Shown here in pieces: positions 26,277-34,479 of a stretch of 64,000 nt of DNA. Position 1 is the stretch's first letter, and every line of letters begins with the position of its first letter. Source of the stretch: Seribacter sp963934295 (GTDB lineage: Bacteria > Verrucomicrobiota > Verrucomicrobiia > Opitutales > Seribacteraceae); contig CAWVXY010000003.1 of NCBI GenBank assembly GCA_963934295.1, positions 62,001-126,000 on the forward strand, read 5' to 3'. The notes below the pieces were generated by a model that searched no databases, was not told the origin of the DNA, and worked only from the letters and a program-made list of their open reading frames with translations. The translations under genes were made by a program, and so were the position numbers.

Positions 26277-27746
26277 ATGAAAACAAGACTCCTCCTCTTG
26301 TCGCTATTTAGTACCCTTGCACTGCCTGCATACGCTGCACCACCTGTTGTAACAGCAGTCAATGCAAGCCAGCAATCGGGTACTAAACTAGTCGACATCA
26401 CCTATAATCTCGCCCTCGATCCGGGGCAATCAGCGTTTGTTGAAATGTGGTTCAGTCCGGATAACGGACTCCATTTCCCCATTCGCTGTAACGATGTGAA
26501 CGGCTCAATCGATTCAAATGTAACGGCTGGTTCAAAAACTGCCACATGGAATGCGGAGTCTGATTGGAACCAACAATTTACCTCCAACGGCAAAATTCGG
26601 GTTATCGCCACATACGGAGATCAACCCTCGGGATTCACTGGATCCGGCGGGAGTGGAAATACCGGTGGTTCCGGACAAGCCGATGCCTCATTAAAATCTG
26701 TTTTTATGGATGTGCTTTGGATGTGGACTTCACCTCCAAACGATCCTGCTAATATGACTTGGGTAGATAGCACTAATTGGTTTCAATATGAAGAAGTCAA
26801 TTCACTGATCAAAGTAGATCAAACTGAGATTACCAACGATAAATGGAACGAAGTAGCACAATGGGCTTTAGCTAACAATTATACAGGCATCACTTTGGCA
26901 CCCGATTCAAATTCATCGCCCCGCACCAATGTTTCCTTTTGGGAAGTTATAAAATGGTGTAATGCAAGGTCTGAAAAAGATGGTTTAGAACCCGCTTATT
27001 TCACCGACGGCGATGAAGCAACTGAGGATGTGAACGGAAACGGTATCGTTGATACGGGTGTGGATATATTCACCCCCTATGATTTTGCGCATGACACAAA
27101 CCAAAATGGTGTTTGGGATCCGGGCGAAAACTTTACCGATAATAACGGTAACGGTACATTTGAACCAAAAGAGTATTTTGATGCGAATAACAATGGACAA
27201 TATGACTTGGGGCTTACCAATCCATTTAGACAAGGAAGCAACATATCTTTTGATAACCACTTTCACAGTCATGTGGATACAAACGCAACCGGTTACAGAT
27301 TACCTCCCCCTACAGTATTCATGAAATTAGCCACAGGTGGAAGTAATAAAACTAATTGGCCATGGGGAAGTGCATCACCTCATGAATATGTTTCTTTCAA
27401 TACTGAGTTTCAAGCTCCTGCGCAGGATTATGATCCACCCCTAAATGGTCCAACCGAAGCAACTAGGCCCGCAAATGGATATGATCTCAAAGATTTAATC
27501 GGTAATGTTGCTGAGTTTTCTGAAAATGCATCAGATCACGGTGGAGGGGCACCCGGTTCTAATAATTTTAAAGTCGAAATTTTTGGAGGTTCTTATTTAG
27601 GTCTAAAAAAAGTGCACCCCGATCCAGTCGCCAGTGGTTTTGATGACAATCAGATGGGATTAACACGCTTGTTTGATTTATGGAATATGGGTCCTGTGGA
27701 TTCAGGTTCGCCAGCAATCGGATTTCGTTGTTTCATAAATAACTAA
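26277..27746 (+). CDS. Secreted formylglycine-generating-enzyme-like (SUMF1/FGE) domain protein with EF-hand-like loops
   Basis: 489 residues. Signal peptide (LLLLSLFSTLALPAYA), then an immunoglobulin-like beta region to about residue 120 (VTAVNASQQSGTKLVDITY), a Gly/Ser linker, then an FGE-sulfatase fold: VDQTEITNDKWNEVAQWAL, NVSFWEVIKWCNARS, GYRLPPPTVFMKLA, DLIGNVAEFSE, GGSYLG and the terminal AIGFRCF. Inserted in the middle (DNA about 27020-27215) are four D-x-N-x-N/D-G loops such as DVNGNGIVD, which look like calcium-binding EF-hand/dockerin-type loops. Catalytic cysteines of true FGE are not evident; many bacterial members are non-enzymatic binding domains. It is followed within 75 bp by the giant repeat protein gene. 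Confidence 0.82.
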   Translation: MKTRLLLLSLFSTLALPAYAAPPVVTAVNASQQSGTKLVDITYNLALDPGQSAFVEMWFSPDNGLHFPIRCNDVNGSIDSNVTAGSKTATWNAESDWNQQFTSNGKIRVIATYGDQPSGFTGSGGSGNTGGSGQADASLKSVFMDVLWMWTSPPNDPANMTWVDSTNWFQYEEVNSLIKVDQTEITNDKWNEVAQWALANNYTGITLAPDSNSSPRTNVSFWEVIKWCNARSEKDGLEPAYFTDGDEATEDVNGNGIVDTGVDIFTPYDFAHDTNQNGVWDPGENFTDNNGNGTFEPKEYFDANNNGQYDLGLTNPFRQGSNISFDNHFHSHVDTNATGYRLPPPTVFMKLATGGSNKTNWPWGSASPHEYVSFNTEFQAPAQDYDPPLNGPTEATRPANGYDLKDLIGNVAEFSENASDHGGGAPGSNNFKVEIFGGSYLGLKKVHPDPVASGFDDNQMGLTRLFDLWNMGPVDSGSPAIGFRCFINN

Positions 27747-27817
27747 ATTATTCAAACTGCTCTATTCCGATTAACATTCTATAATTCCAGCAAGTGATGC
27801 TCGATTGTCGACCAGGC

Positions 27818-30800
27818 ATGAGAAGTAAGAGATTGCCACACTCTTGGAGGAGTCGTGTGGTATACTCTTGCTTTTTTGTCTATCTTTTCACTTCGACAGC
27901 TTTGCGGGGAACAGGAGATAATAACCAAACGGGGTTTCACGATTCGCCTTCTTTTCAGCTCGACACTCATGATCCGAACCCAATGGACAGTATCGGATTT
28001 GCGGACTCTGGCGGATTTGAACTCAATACCGGTGGTCATGATGGAACGCTTCAATCTGGGATAGGAGACACTGGGGGGTTTGAATTGAACACTCAGGATT
28101 CACCCGGAGGAAACGGCGATATGAACAACACGGGATTTGCGGATTCTGGAGGTTTTCAACTGGACACAGCAGATGGAAATACGACCTTTTTCGATTCAAA
28201 CCAGACTGGATTTGCAGATTCCGGTGGATTCAATATCGACACCCGGGACCCGAATCCGATGGACAGTATCGGGTTTGCAGACTCCGGCGGATTTGAACTC
28301 AATACTAGCGGTCATGACGGAACCGAAAGAACGGGCTTTTCCGACTCCGGTGGCTTTTCATTAAATACAGTTGACGCTTATGGAAGCACAAGCGATCAGA
28401 ACAGCACAGGATTTGCGGACTCTAGCGGGTTCGACCTTGATACCACAGATTCTGGAAATCAACAAAATCAAAACGCTCCCCCTTCCTTCCAGTCTGATGG
28501 AAACCTAACCGTTCCCGAAAACTCCACATTCGTCTATGAATTTAATGCCACCGATCCGGACGGGGATTCACTCTCCTACTCCATTGAATATGGCGATGAC
28601 CAGCACCTATTTGATCTAAACACTACATCCGGTGCTCTCTCCTTTTTCACTCATAGGGATTTCGAAAATCCAGAGGATAACAATAGCGACAATATATACG
28701 AAGCGACGATCCAGGTGAGCGACGGCAATGCCACCGCTCTCCTCAATCTATTCGTTCATGTGACTAATATGTTTGAGAACGATGCCCCGAGCTTCCAAAG
28801 TGATGGTAACCTCAGCGTCTATGAGAATCAGACCTTCGTGTATGAGTTCAATGCGACCGATCCCAACGGCGATTACCTTACTTACTCAATTCTCTACGGG
28901 GATGATGCCAATGCATTCGATCTCAACGGGAGCACCGGAATCCTTAGTTTTATATCCCCGCGGGATTACGAGAATCCGGACGATAACGATAGCGACAATA
29001 TATACGAAGCGACGATCCAGGTGAGCGACGGCAATGCCACCGCTCTCCTCAATCTGTTTGTGCATGTAACCGATATGTTTGAGAACGATGCCCCGAGCTT
29101 CCAAAGTGATGGCAACCTCAGCGTGTATGAGAATCAGACCTTCGTGTATGAGTTCAATGCCACCGATCCCAACGGGGACATACTTTCCTACTCCATTCTC
29201 CACGGACCGGACGCCAACTTATTTGATTTAAACCAGTCTTCCGGTGCCCTAACCTTTATCTCACCCAAGGACTATGAAGCACCCGAGGATAACAACACCG
29301 ATAATGTTTACCAGCTCACCATTCAGGTTGCTGACAGCGGGACTCCGGTTTCACTTAACTTAAATATTGAAGTAACCGATGTCTTTGAAAACGCCCCCCC
29401 GTCCTTCCAGTCAGATGGTAACCTCACGGTCTCAGAAAACACCGCTTTCGTATACGAGTTCAATGCGACCGATCCCAACGGGGATTACCTTACTTACTCA
29501 ATTCTCCACGGACCGGACGCCAACTTATTTGATTTAAACCAGTCTTCCGGTGCCCTAACCTTTATCTCACCCAAGGACTATGAAGCACCCGAGGATAACA
29601 ACACCGATAATGTTTACCAGCTCACCATTCAGGTTGCTGACAGCGGGACTCCGGTTTCACTTAACTTAAATATTGAAGTAACCGATGTCTTTGAAAACGC
29701 CCCCCCGTCCTTCCAGTCAGATGGTAACCTCACGGTCTCAGAAAACACCGCTTTCGTATACGAGTTTAATGCAACCGATCCCGATGGGGATGTCCTCACT
29801 TACTCCATCCTCTATGGACCGGACTCTAGCTTATTTGATTTAAACCAGTCATCTGGTTCCCTGACTTTTTTCTCACCCAAGGACTTTGAAGCACCTGAGG
29901 ATAACAACACCGATAATGTTTACCACCTCACCATTCAGGTTGCCGGCAACGGTACTCCGGTTTCACTTAACTTAAATATTGAAGTAACCGATGTCTTTGA
30001 AAACGCCCCCCCGTCCTTCCAGTCAGATGGTAACCTCACGGTCTCAGAAAACACCGCTTTCGTATACGAGTTTAATGCAACCGATCCCGATGGGGATGTC
30101 CTCACTTACTCCATCCTCTATGGACCGGACTCTAGCTTATTTGATTTAAACCAGTCATCTGGTTCCCTGACTTTTTTCTCACCCAAGGACTTTGAAGCAC
30201 CTGAGGATAACAACACCGATAATGTTTACCACCTCACCATTCAGGTTGCCGGCAACGGTACTCCGGTTTCACTTAACTTAAATATTGAAGTAACCGATGT
30301 CTTTGAAAACGCCCCCCCGTCCTTCCAGTCAGATGGCAACCTAAATATTCCCGAAAATACCACTTTCATATACGAGTTCAATGCAACCGATCCGAATGGG
30401 GATCCACTCTCCTACTCCATTAAGCATGGCGATGACCAACAGTTCTTCGAACTAAACTCTTCCATGGGTACTCTTTCTTTCATTACCCCTAAAGACTTCG
30501 AAAATCCAGAAGACAACAATAGAGACAATGTCTACGAACTTTCCCTCATTGTTTCAGATGAGTTCGATACGGCACCCCTTAACCTCTTCGTTCAGGTAAC
30601 TGATATTTTTGAAGCTGACTTTGATTCATTCGATCCATTGCAAATCGAGGAAAATAGCCCCGTCGGTTCATTGGTTGGACACTTCGATGCAATAAACATT
30701 GAACCCCATGAAGCTTTCTCCTATTCCCTCTTGTCCTTTGACGAAAATCCTCTGCACATCCAGGATCGAATCATGGAGCTAGAGGCCCTCTCCCTGGATG

Positions 30801-32578
30801 TTCTGAAATCACAGGAGGAAATTGATGCTTACCAAGTAGAAATCATCGAACTTCAGGAAAGAATAGAACTGGCAAAATCCAACGGTCTGTTCTTTGTTGA
30901 TCAAAATGGTTCCCTCAGAACCAACCAAATACTCGACTATGAAGCATTCTACGAGCACCCCTTCCTTCCCATTCTGGTTCAAGCTATAGATGAACATAAC
31001 TTCACCATTACTAAACATTTTGTGATCGAGGTAACAGACGAGCAATTTGAGCCTGACTTTGATACCTTCGATCCATTGCAAATCGAAGAAAATAGACCCG
31101 TCGGTTCACTGGTTGGACACTTCAATGCAATAAACATCGAACCCCATGAATTTTTCTCTTATTTCGTTCTATCTTTTGAAGATGACCCCGTTCAAATCCA
31201 GGAAAGAATTTTTGAACTCGAGACCCTCTCCCTGGATGTTCTTAAATCACCGGAGGAGATTGATGCTTACCAAGTAGAAATCATCGAACTTCAGGAAAGA
31301 ATAGAACTGGCAAAATCCAACGGTCTGTTCTTTGTTGATCAAAATGGCTCCCTAAGAACCAACCAAGTACTCGACTATGAAGCATTCTACGAGCACCCCG
31401 TCCTTCCCATTCTGGTTCAAGCTACAGATGAACATAACTTCACCATTACTAAACATTTTATGATCGAGGTAACAGACGAGCAATTTGAGCCTGACTTTGA
31501 TACCTTTGGCCTCCTTCAAATTGAGGTAAATAGACCGGTCGGTTCACTGGTTGGACAGTTCAATGCATCCAACATTGAACCCCATGAATTTTTCTCCTAT
31601 TCCGTTCTATCTTTTGAAGATGACCCCGTTCAAATCCAGGAAAGAATTTTTGAACTCGAGACCCTCTCCCTGGATGTTCTTAAATCACCGGAGGAGATTG
31701 ATGCTTACCAAGTAGAAATCATCGAACTTCAGGAAAGAATAGAACTGGCAAAATCCAACGGTCTGTTCTTCGTTGATCAAAATGGTTCCCTAAGAACCAA
31801 CCAAATTCTTGACTATGAAACATTCTCTGAGCACCCCTTCGTTCCCATTCTGGTTCAAGCTACAGATGAACATAACTTCACCATTACTAAATATTTTATG
31901 GTCGAGGTAATAGACAGAGTAACAGAACCGGTTACACCTTTGCCTGCGATCGTTCGCACATTTAATTCAGCCGATATAAATGAATTCAGCTATTTGCTGG
32001 AGGCAGAGGTACTTGCAGACGGAGGATCTCTCATTCAAGAGGCTGGCTTTTTAATAAGCAAGAGCATCCGGTTTATTGATCCTATTCGTATAATCGCACT
32101 TCTCGATCCATTGACGGGGGAATTTGCAGCTGAATTCGTGGATTTTGAACCCGGAACCAGATACTATTTTCGAGGCTATGCATTTAATGATTTTGGTGAG
32201 TCCAAAGGTTCAATAAAAAAATTCAGAACACCTGAAATCGTTGATCCCGATGCTTGGTGGAATAACATGACCGACGTGGGTGGTGGTTGGAGGAACTCCG
32301 AATGGTTTGGAGCTTTTCTAACCTACCCAGAGTTAGACTGGATATATCACTCTGACTTGGATTGGGTTTATGTAGTGAAGGACGAGGGTAATGGAATATG
32401 GATATGGCACCCCCAACATGGATGGCTTTGGACTCAGGATATGGTATGGCCTTACTTATATTCTAATAGGACATCTAATTGGATATACTTCATGAACAAA
32501 ATCAATGGACAACCCATATTTTACGATTACGAAACTGGTCGATACCTCCTAGATTTTAAATCACCTACTGACTTTTAG
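27818..32578 (+). CDS. Giant cadherin-like surface repeat protein with Trp-rich C-terminal domain
   Basis: About 1586 residues, exported (basic N-terminus then VVYSCFFVYLFTSTALRG). Order: eight copies of a GFADSGGFELNT-type motif; seven cadherin-like repeats of exactly 102 residues (each with ENSTFVYEFNATDPDGD-type calcium motifs and ENPEDNN); three 146-residue repeats, cadherin-like but with a helical insert of about 45 residues; a fibronectin-III-like domain (GTRYYFRGYAFNDFG); and a final Trp/Tyr-rich domain of about 100 residues (WRNSEWFGAF, LDWIYHSDLDWVYV, HGWLWTQDMVWPYLY). Starts at 27794 (GTG) and 27797 are also possible. Likely adhesin or matrix protein. No classical sortase or T9SS tail; the last domain may be the anchor or sorting part. 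Confidence 0.88.
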   Translation: MRSKRLPHSWRSRVVYSCFFVYLFTSTALRGTGDNNQTGFHDSPSFQLDTHDPNPMDSIGFADSGGFELNTGGHDGTLQSGIGDTGGFELNTQDSPGGNGDMNNTGFADSGGFQLDTADGNTTFFDSNQTGFADSGGFNIDTRDPNPMDSIGFADSGGFELNTSGHDGTERTGFSDSGGFSLNTVDAYGSTSDQNSTGFADSSGFDLDTTDSGNQQNQNAPPSFQSDGNLTVPENSTFVYEFNATDPDGDSLSYSIEYGDDQHLFDLNTTSGALSFFTHRDFENPEDNNSDNIYEATIQVSDGNATALLNLFVHVTNMFENDAPSFQSDGNLSVYENQTFVYEFNATDPNGDYLTYSILYGDDANAFDLNGSTGILSFISPRDYENPDDNDSDNIYEATIQVSDGNATALLNLFVHVTDMFENDAPSFQSDGNLSVYENQTFVYEFNATDPNGDILSYSILHGPDANLFDLNQSSGALTFISPKDYEAPEDNNTDNVYQLTIQVADSGTPVSLNLNIEVTDVFENAPPSFQSDGNLTVSENTAFVYEFNATDPNGDYLTYSILHGPDANLFDLNQSSGALTFISPKDYEAPEDNNTDNVYQLTIQVADSGTPVSLNLNIEVTDVFENAPPSFQSDGNLTVSENTAFVYEFNATDPDGDVLTYSILYGPDSSLFDLNQSSGSLTFFSPKDFEAPEDNNTDNVYHLTIQVAGNGTPVSLNLNIEVTDVFENAPPSFQSDGNLTVSENTAFVYEFNATDPDGDVLTYSILYGPDSSLFDLNQSSGSLTFFSPKDFEAPEDNNTDNVYHLTIQVAGNGTPVSLNLNIEVTDVFENAPPSFQSDGNLNIPENTTFIYEFNATDPNGDPLSYSIKHGDDQQFFELNSSMGTLSFITPKDFENPEDNNRDNVYELSLIVSDEFDTAPLNLFVQVTDIFEADFDSFDPLQIEENSPVGSLVGHFDAINIEPHEAFSYSLLSFDENPLHIQDRIMELEALSLDVLKSQEEIDAYQVEIIELQERIELAKSNGLFFVDQNGSLRTNQILDYEAFYEHPFLPILVQAIDEHNFTITKHFVIEVTDEQFEPDFDTFDPLQIEENRPVGSLVGHFNAINIEPHEFFSYFVLSFEDDPVQIQERIFELETLSLDVLKSPEEIDAYQVEIIELQERIELAKSNGLFFVDQNGSLRTNQVLDYEAFYEHPVLPILVQATDEHNFTITKHFMIEVTDEQFEPDFDTFGLLQIEVNRPVGSLVGQFNASNIEPHEFFSYSVLSFEDDPVQIQERIFELETLSLDVLKSPEEIDAYQVEIIELQERIELAKSNGLFFVDQNGSLRTNQILDYETFSEHPFVPILVQATDEHNFTITKYFMVEVIDRVTEPVTPLPAIVRTFNSADINEFSYLLEAEVLADGGSLIQEAGFLISKSIRFIDPIRIIALLDPLTGEFAAEFVDFEPGTRYYFRGYAFNDFGESKGSIKKFRTPEIVDPDAWWNNMTDVGGGWRNSEWFGAFLTYPELDWIYHSDLDWVYVVKDEGNGIWIWHPQHGWLWTQDMVWPYLYSNRTSNWIYFMNKINGQPIFYDYETGRYLLDFKSPTDF
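27932..28444 (+). repeat. Eight copies of a 12-residue GFADSGGFELNT-like motif
   Basis: Inside the start of the giant gene. The motif G-F-x-D-S-G-G-F-x-L-[ND]-T occurs eight times, separated by 7-18 residue spacers rich in Asp, Gly, Asn and Pro; the spacer DPNPMDSI appears twice with near-identical DNA. Copy 1 (GFHDSPSFQLDT) and copy 3 (GIGDTGGFELNT) are the most degenerate. Spacing is irregular, unlike the domains downstream. The fold is unknown; the Asp/Gly richness suggests a calcium-binding or flexible stalk. Confidence 0.85.
28481..30616 (+). repeat. Seven tandem 306-bp cadherin-domain units
   Basis: The unit start (PSFQSDGNL) recurs at 28481, 28787, 29093, 29399, 29705, 30011 and 30317: exactly 306 bp, or 102 codons, each time. 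Units 5 and 6 (29705 and 30011) appear identical in DNA over essentially the whole length, and units 3 and 4 share long identical stretches, so recent duplication or gene conversion is evident. A run of seven C residues sits at the boundary at 29394, 29700, 30006 and 30312. Confidence 0.95.
30617..31930 (+). repeat. Three tandem 438-bp units (cadherin-like domain with helical insert)
   Basis: Unit starts (DFD-S/T-F) lie at 30617, 31055 and 31493, exactly 438 bp (146 codons) apart. The segment from EEIDAYQVEIIELQERIELA to FVDQNGSLRTNQ is nearly invariant in DNA among the three copies, while the first 40 codons differ more. Each unit is a cadherin-like domain interrupted by a charged, heptad-like helical stretch. 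Confidence 0.95.
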
Positions 32579-32599
32579 TAGAATACGGAATTTTACCGC

Positions 32600-33496
32600 A
32601 TGCATAAACTGCATGCTTATAAATTTAGGATGAAGAACAAAATAAATATCAATAAAACATTTCATTTCCTAACTTTATTCGTTTTTACATTTTCGATTTC
32701 TGTGTGTTGTTTGACCCATTGCATTGGAGAACTGAAAAAACAGAACATTCCCACGATTAAAATTACCCCTAATATTTGGGGGGGTGCAAAAATAACTGAT
32801 ATTCATAAAGTTTTGGAATCAACGGCAAGGCAGATCACTCCCTACATCTGGCAAAAAAACCTGAATCCTATACAAGTTGATAGATCACAAACTGGTCCGA
32901 TTGTACTCTACAGACGAGGTACAAATGGAGAGTACTTAGTTCGTTTAAATACGCTGAAGACTTTTTGGTCACAATATGCTTTTCAGTTTGCACATGAATT
33001 AGGTCACATAATTTGCGGGTTCAAGAAAGGGGATCTATCAAACATGTGGTTCGAGGAAAGCATCTGTGAAACAGTTTCCCTTTTTGCACTTCTTAATATG
33101 GCTAATGAATGGAAAAAGAAACCACCTTACCCAAACTGGAAATCATATGGCCAGGAATTTGCAAAATATGCACAGAAAAGAATAAAAAAACATCCTTGGC
33201 CAAAAAATAAATCTCTTGGAGATTGGTTTAATGAGAACAAAAATGATTTAACTCAAAGGCCAGCCGACCGAGGACGTAATGTTCGAATTGCATCAAAACT
33301 CCTTCCCCTTTTTCAAGAAAAGCCTTCTCGATGGGAAGCCTGTGCTTTTATCAATGTCAAAAAAACCAACAAAAAAAGAAGCTTTTCAACTTATCTAGAA
33401 GATTGGAAAAAAAGTTGTAAGACCGCTGAGCAAATCAACTTTGTAGAAAAAATTGCCTTTTTATTTAGGATTCAATCAACAAAAGATCATCAATAA
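32600..33496 (+). CDS. Secreted HELGH zinc metallopeptidase-like protein
   Basis: I do not recognise a named family. The 298-residue product has a hydrophobic N-terminal segment (FHFLTLFVFTFSISVCCL), and a zincin signature AHELGHIICG around residue 133, followed 18 residues later by a glutamate-rich segment NMWFEESICETVSLFAL that supplies the likely third zinc ligand (gluzincin pattern HExxH...E). The C-terminal half is Lys- and Trp-rich. The ATG at 32600 has an upstream CGGAA at a suitable distance; an ATG at 32630 would give a shorter signal peptide. Starting 21 nt after the giant gene's stop, it may be in the same transcript. Confidence 0.7.
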   Translation: MHKLHAYKFRMKNKININKTFHFLTLFVFTFSISVCCLTHCIGELKKQNIPTIKITPNIWGGAKITDIHKVLESTARQITPYIWQKNLNPIQVDRSQTGPIVLYRRGTNGEYLVRLNTLKTFWSQYAFQFAHELGHIICGFKKGDLSNMWFEESICETVSLFALLNMANEWKKKPPYPNWKSYGQEFAKYAQKRIKKHPWPKNKSLGDWFNENKNDLTQRPADRGRNVRIASKLLPLFQEKPSRWEACAFINVKKTNKKRSFSTYLEDWKKSCKTAEQINFVEKIAFLFRIQSTKDHQ

Positions 33497-33498
33497 AA

Positions 33499-34479
33499 TC
33501 AGGGGGTAAACGTAGCCCAAAAGGCATCAGGTGGCATTAAATCACGCCCCTGATCATCAAACTTGGTTCCAATCTCATCTAAATTAGATAAATTTCTAGC
33601 AACTTCGATCCCTCGTTCAATACGCCCTGGCGTAAAAACTAATCGAGATAGGTTTAATCCACGTAAAGGAGTCAAATCTGTGATTAAAGTTTCGCCAATA
33701 TGTAATCGTTGAATAACAGGAAGTTTCCGAACAAAAGAAAGATCCTCAACTAAAGTTCGATGAGCTGTTAAACTGACCAAGGGTAACCCCTCAAGGGGAG
33801 AAAGGTCTGAAACTGGTGACTCCGTTAACCATAGTTGCCGCAAGTTACTATTGGCTAAAGCCGATATATTATTAATCTGAGTCCCAACTGCGTACAAATT
33901 TTCCAAGGGTTGCCCCTCCAAACCTGCCAAGGAACGAACCGGACTTCCGTTCAGGCGTAATTCGATAAGTTTTGCGTCTCTCAAATCCTCAAGGTTTTCA
34001 ACTAGTGTGTATTCTAAATAGAGCCTATTTAAAGGCATTCCACGAAGATGACGGATTTCTTTAACAGGGTTACCGCTCAAGTCAAGTGCTTGTAATGGAA
34101 GACCGCGGAGCGGAGATAAGTCCTTCAATCCACAATTAGGGAACTCCGCCGCAATGATCTGACCATTCTCTTCGTGTAATTTGCCCTGCCCCCGATAATC
34201 CGTATTAGCTTTCAACAGAATCTCCTGAACCTTATTAACTAGATTAACCGAAGGGGGAATTACGGTCACGGATTCTGAATCACTTGCTTGGGAAGACCCA
34301 TCAAATTTAATTGAAGAATCAATGGTAATATTATTCTCATTAATTAATTCGCTCTTGGGAGAATTATTTCCATCCCGAAGACTGGTATTTGAATCAGAAT
34401 GTTGCGTTCGCGCATTATCCGCCCCCCCGCAACCCCCCAAAATCAAAGAACATGATATTAGCATTAGGATAAATTTCAT
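33499..34479 (-). CDS. Leucine-rich-repeat lipoprotein
   Basis: A 326-residue lipoprotein: MKFILMLISCSLILGGCGG has a clear lipobox (LGGC, acylated Cys17). A Ser/Asn-rich linker runs to about residue 95, then about nine leucine-rich repeats of 20-22 residues with the pattern L-x-x-L-x-L-x-x-[TSN]-x-[VLI]-x-[DN]-[LI], e.g. SPLRGLPLQALDLSGNPV. This is the internalin-like type found in planctomycete and verrucomicrobial proteins, often following a conserved start domain (NTDYRGQGKLHEENGQIIA). Probably a protein-binding surface protein. It converges with the HELGH gene, 2 nt between stops. Confidence 0.85.
   Translation of the reverse strand: MKFILMLISCSLILGGCGGADNARTQHSDSNTSLRDGNNSPKSELINENNITIDSSIKFDGSSQASDSESVTVIPPSVNLVNKVQEILLKANTDYRGQGKLHEENGQIIAAEFPNCGLKDLSPLRGLPLQALDLSGNPVKEIRHLRGMPLNRLYLEYTLVENLEDLRDAKLIELRLNGSPVRSLAGLEGQPLENLYAVGTQINNISALANSNLRQLWLTESPVSDLSPLEGLPLVSLTAHRTLVEDLSFVRKLPVIQRLHIGETLITDLTPLRGLNLSRLVFTPGRIERGIEVARNLSNLDEIGTKFDDQGRDLMPPDAFWATFTP

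Noticed and set aside
28481..31930. Regular direct repeats that might be a CRISPR array
   Set aside because: Unit lengths are 306 and 438 bp, fully in frame, and encode protein domains; there are no short repeats with unique spacers and no cas genes.
32598..32616. Two GCATGC palindromes 7 nt apart at the start of the HELGH gene
   Set aside because: A 6-bp stem partly inside the coding start with no T-tail; likely chance, not a terminator or operator.
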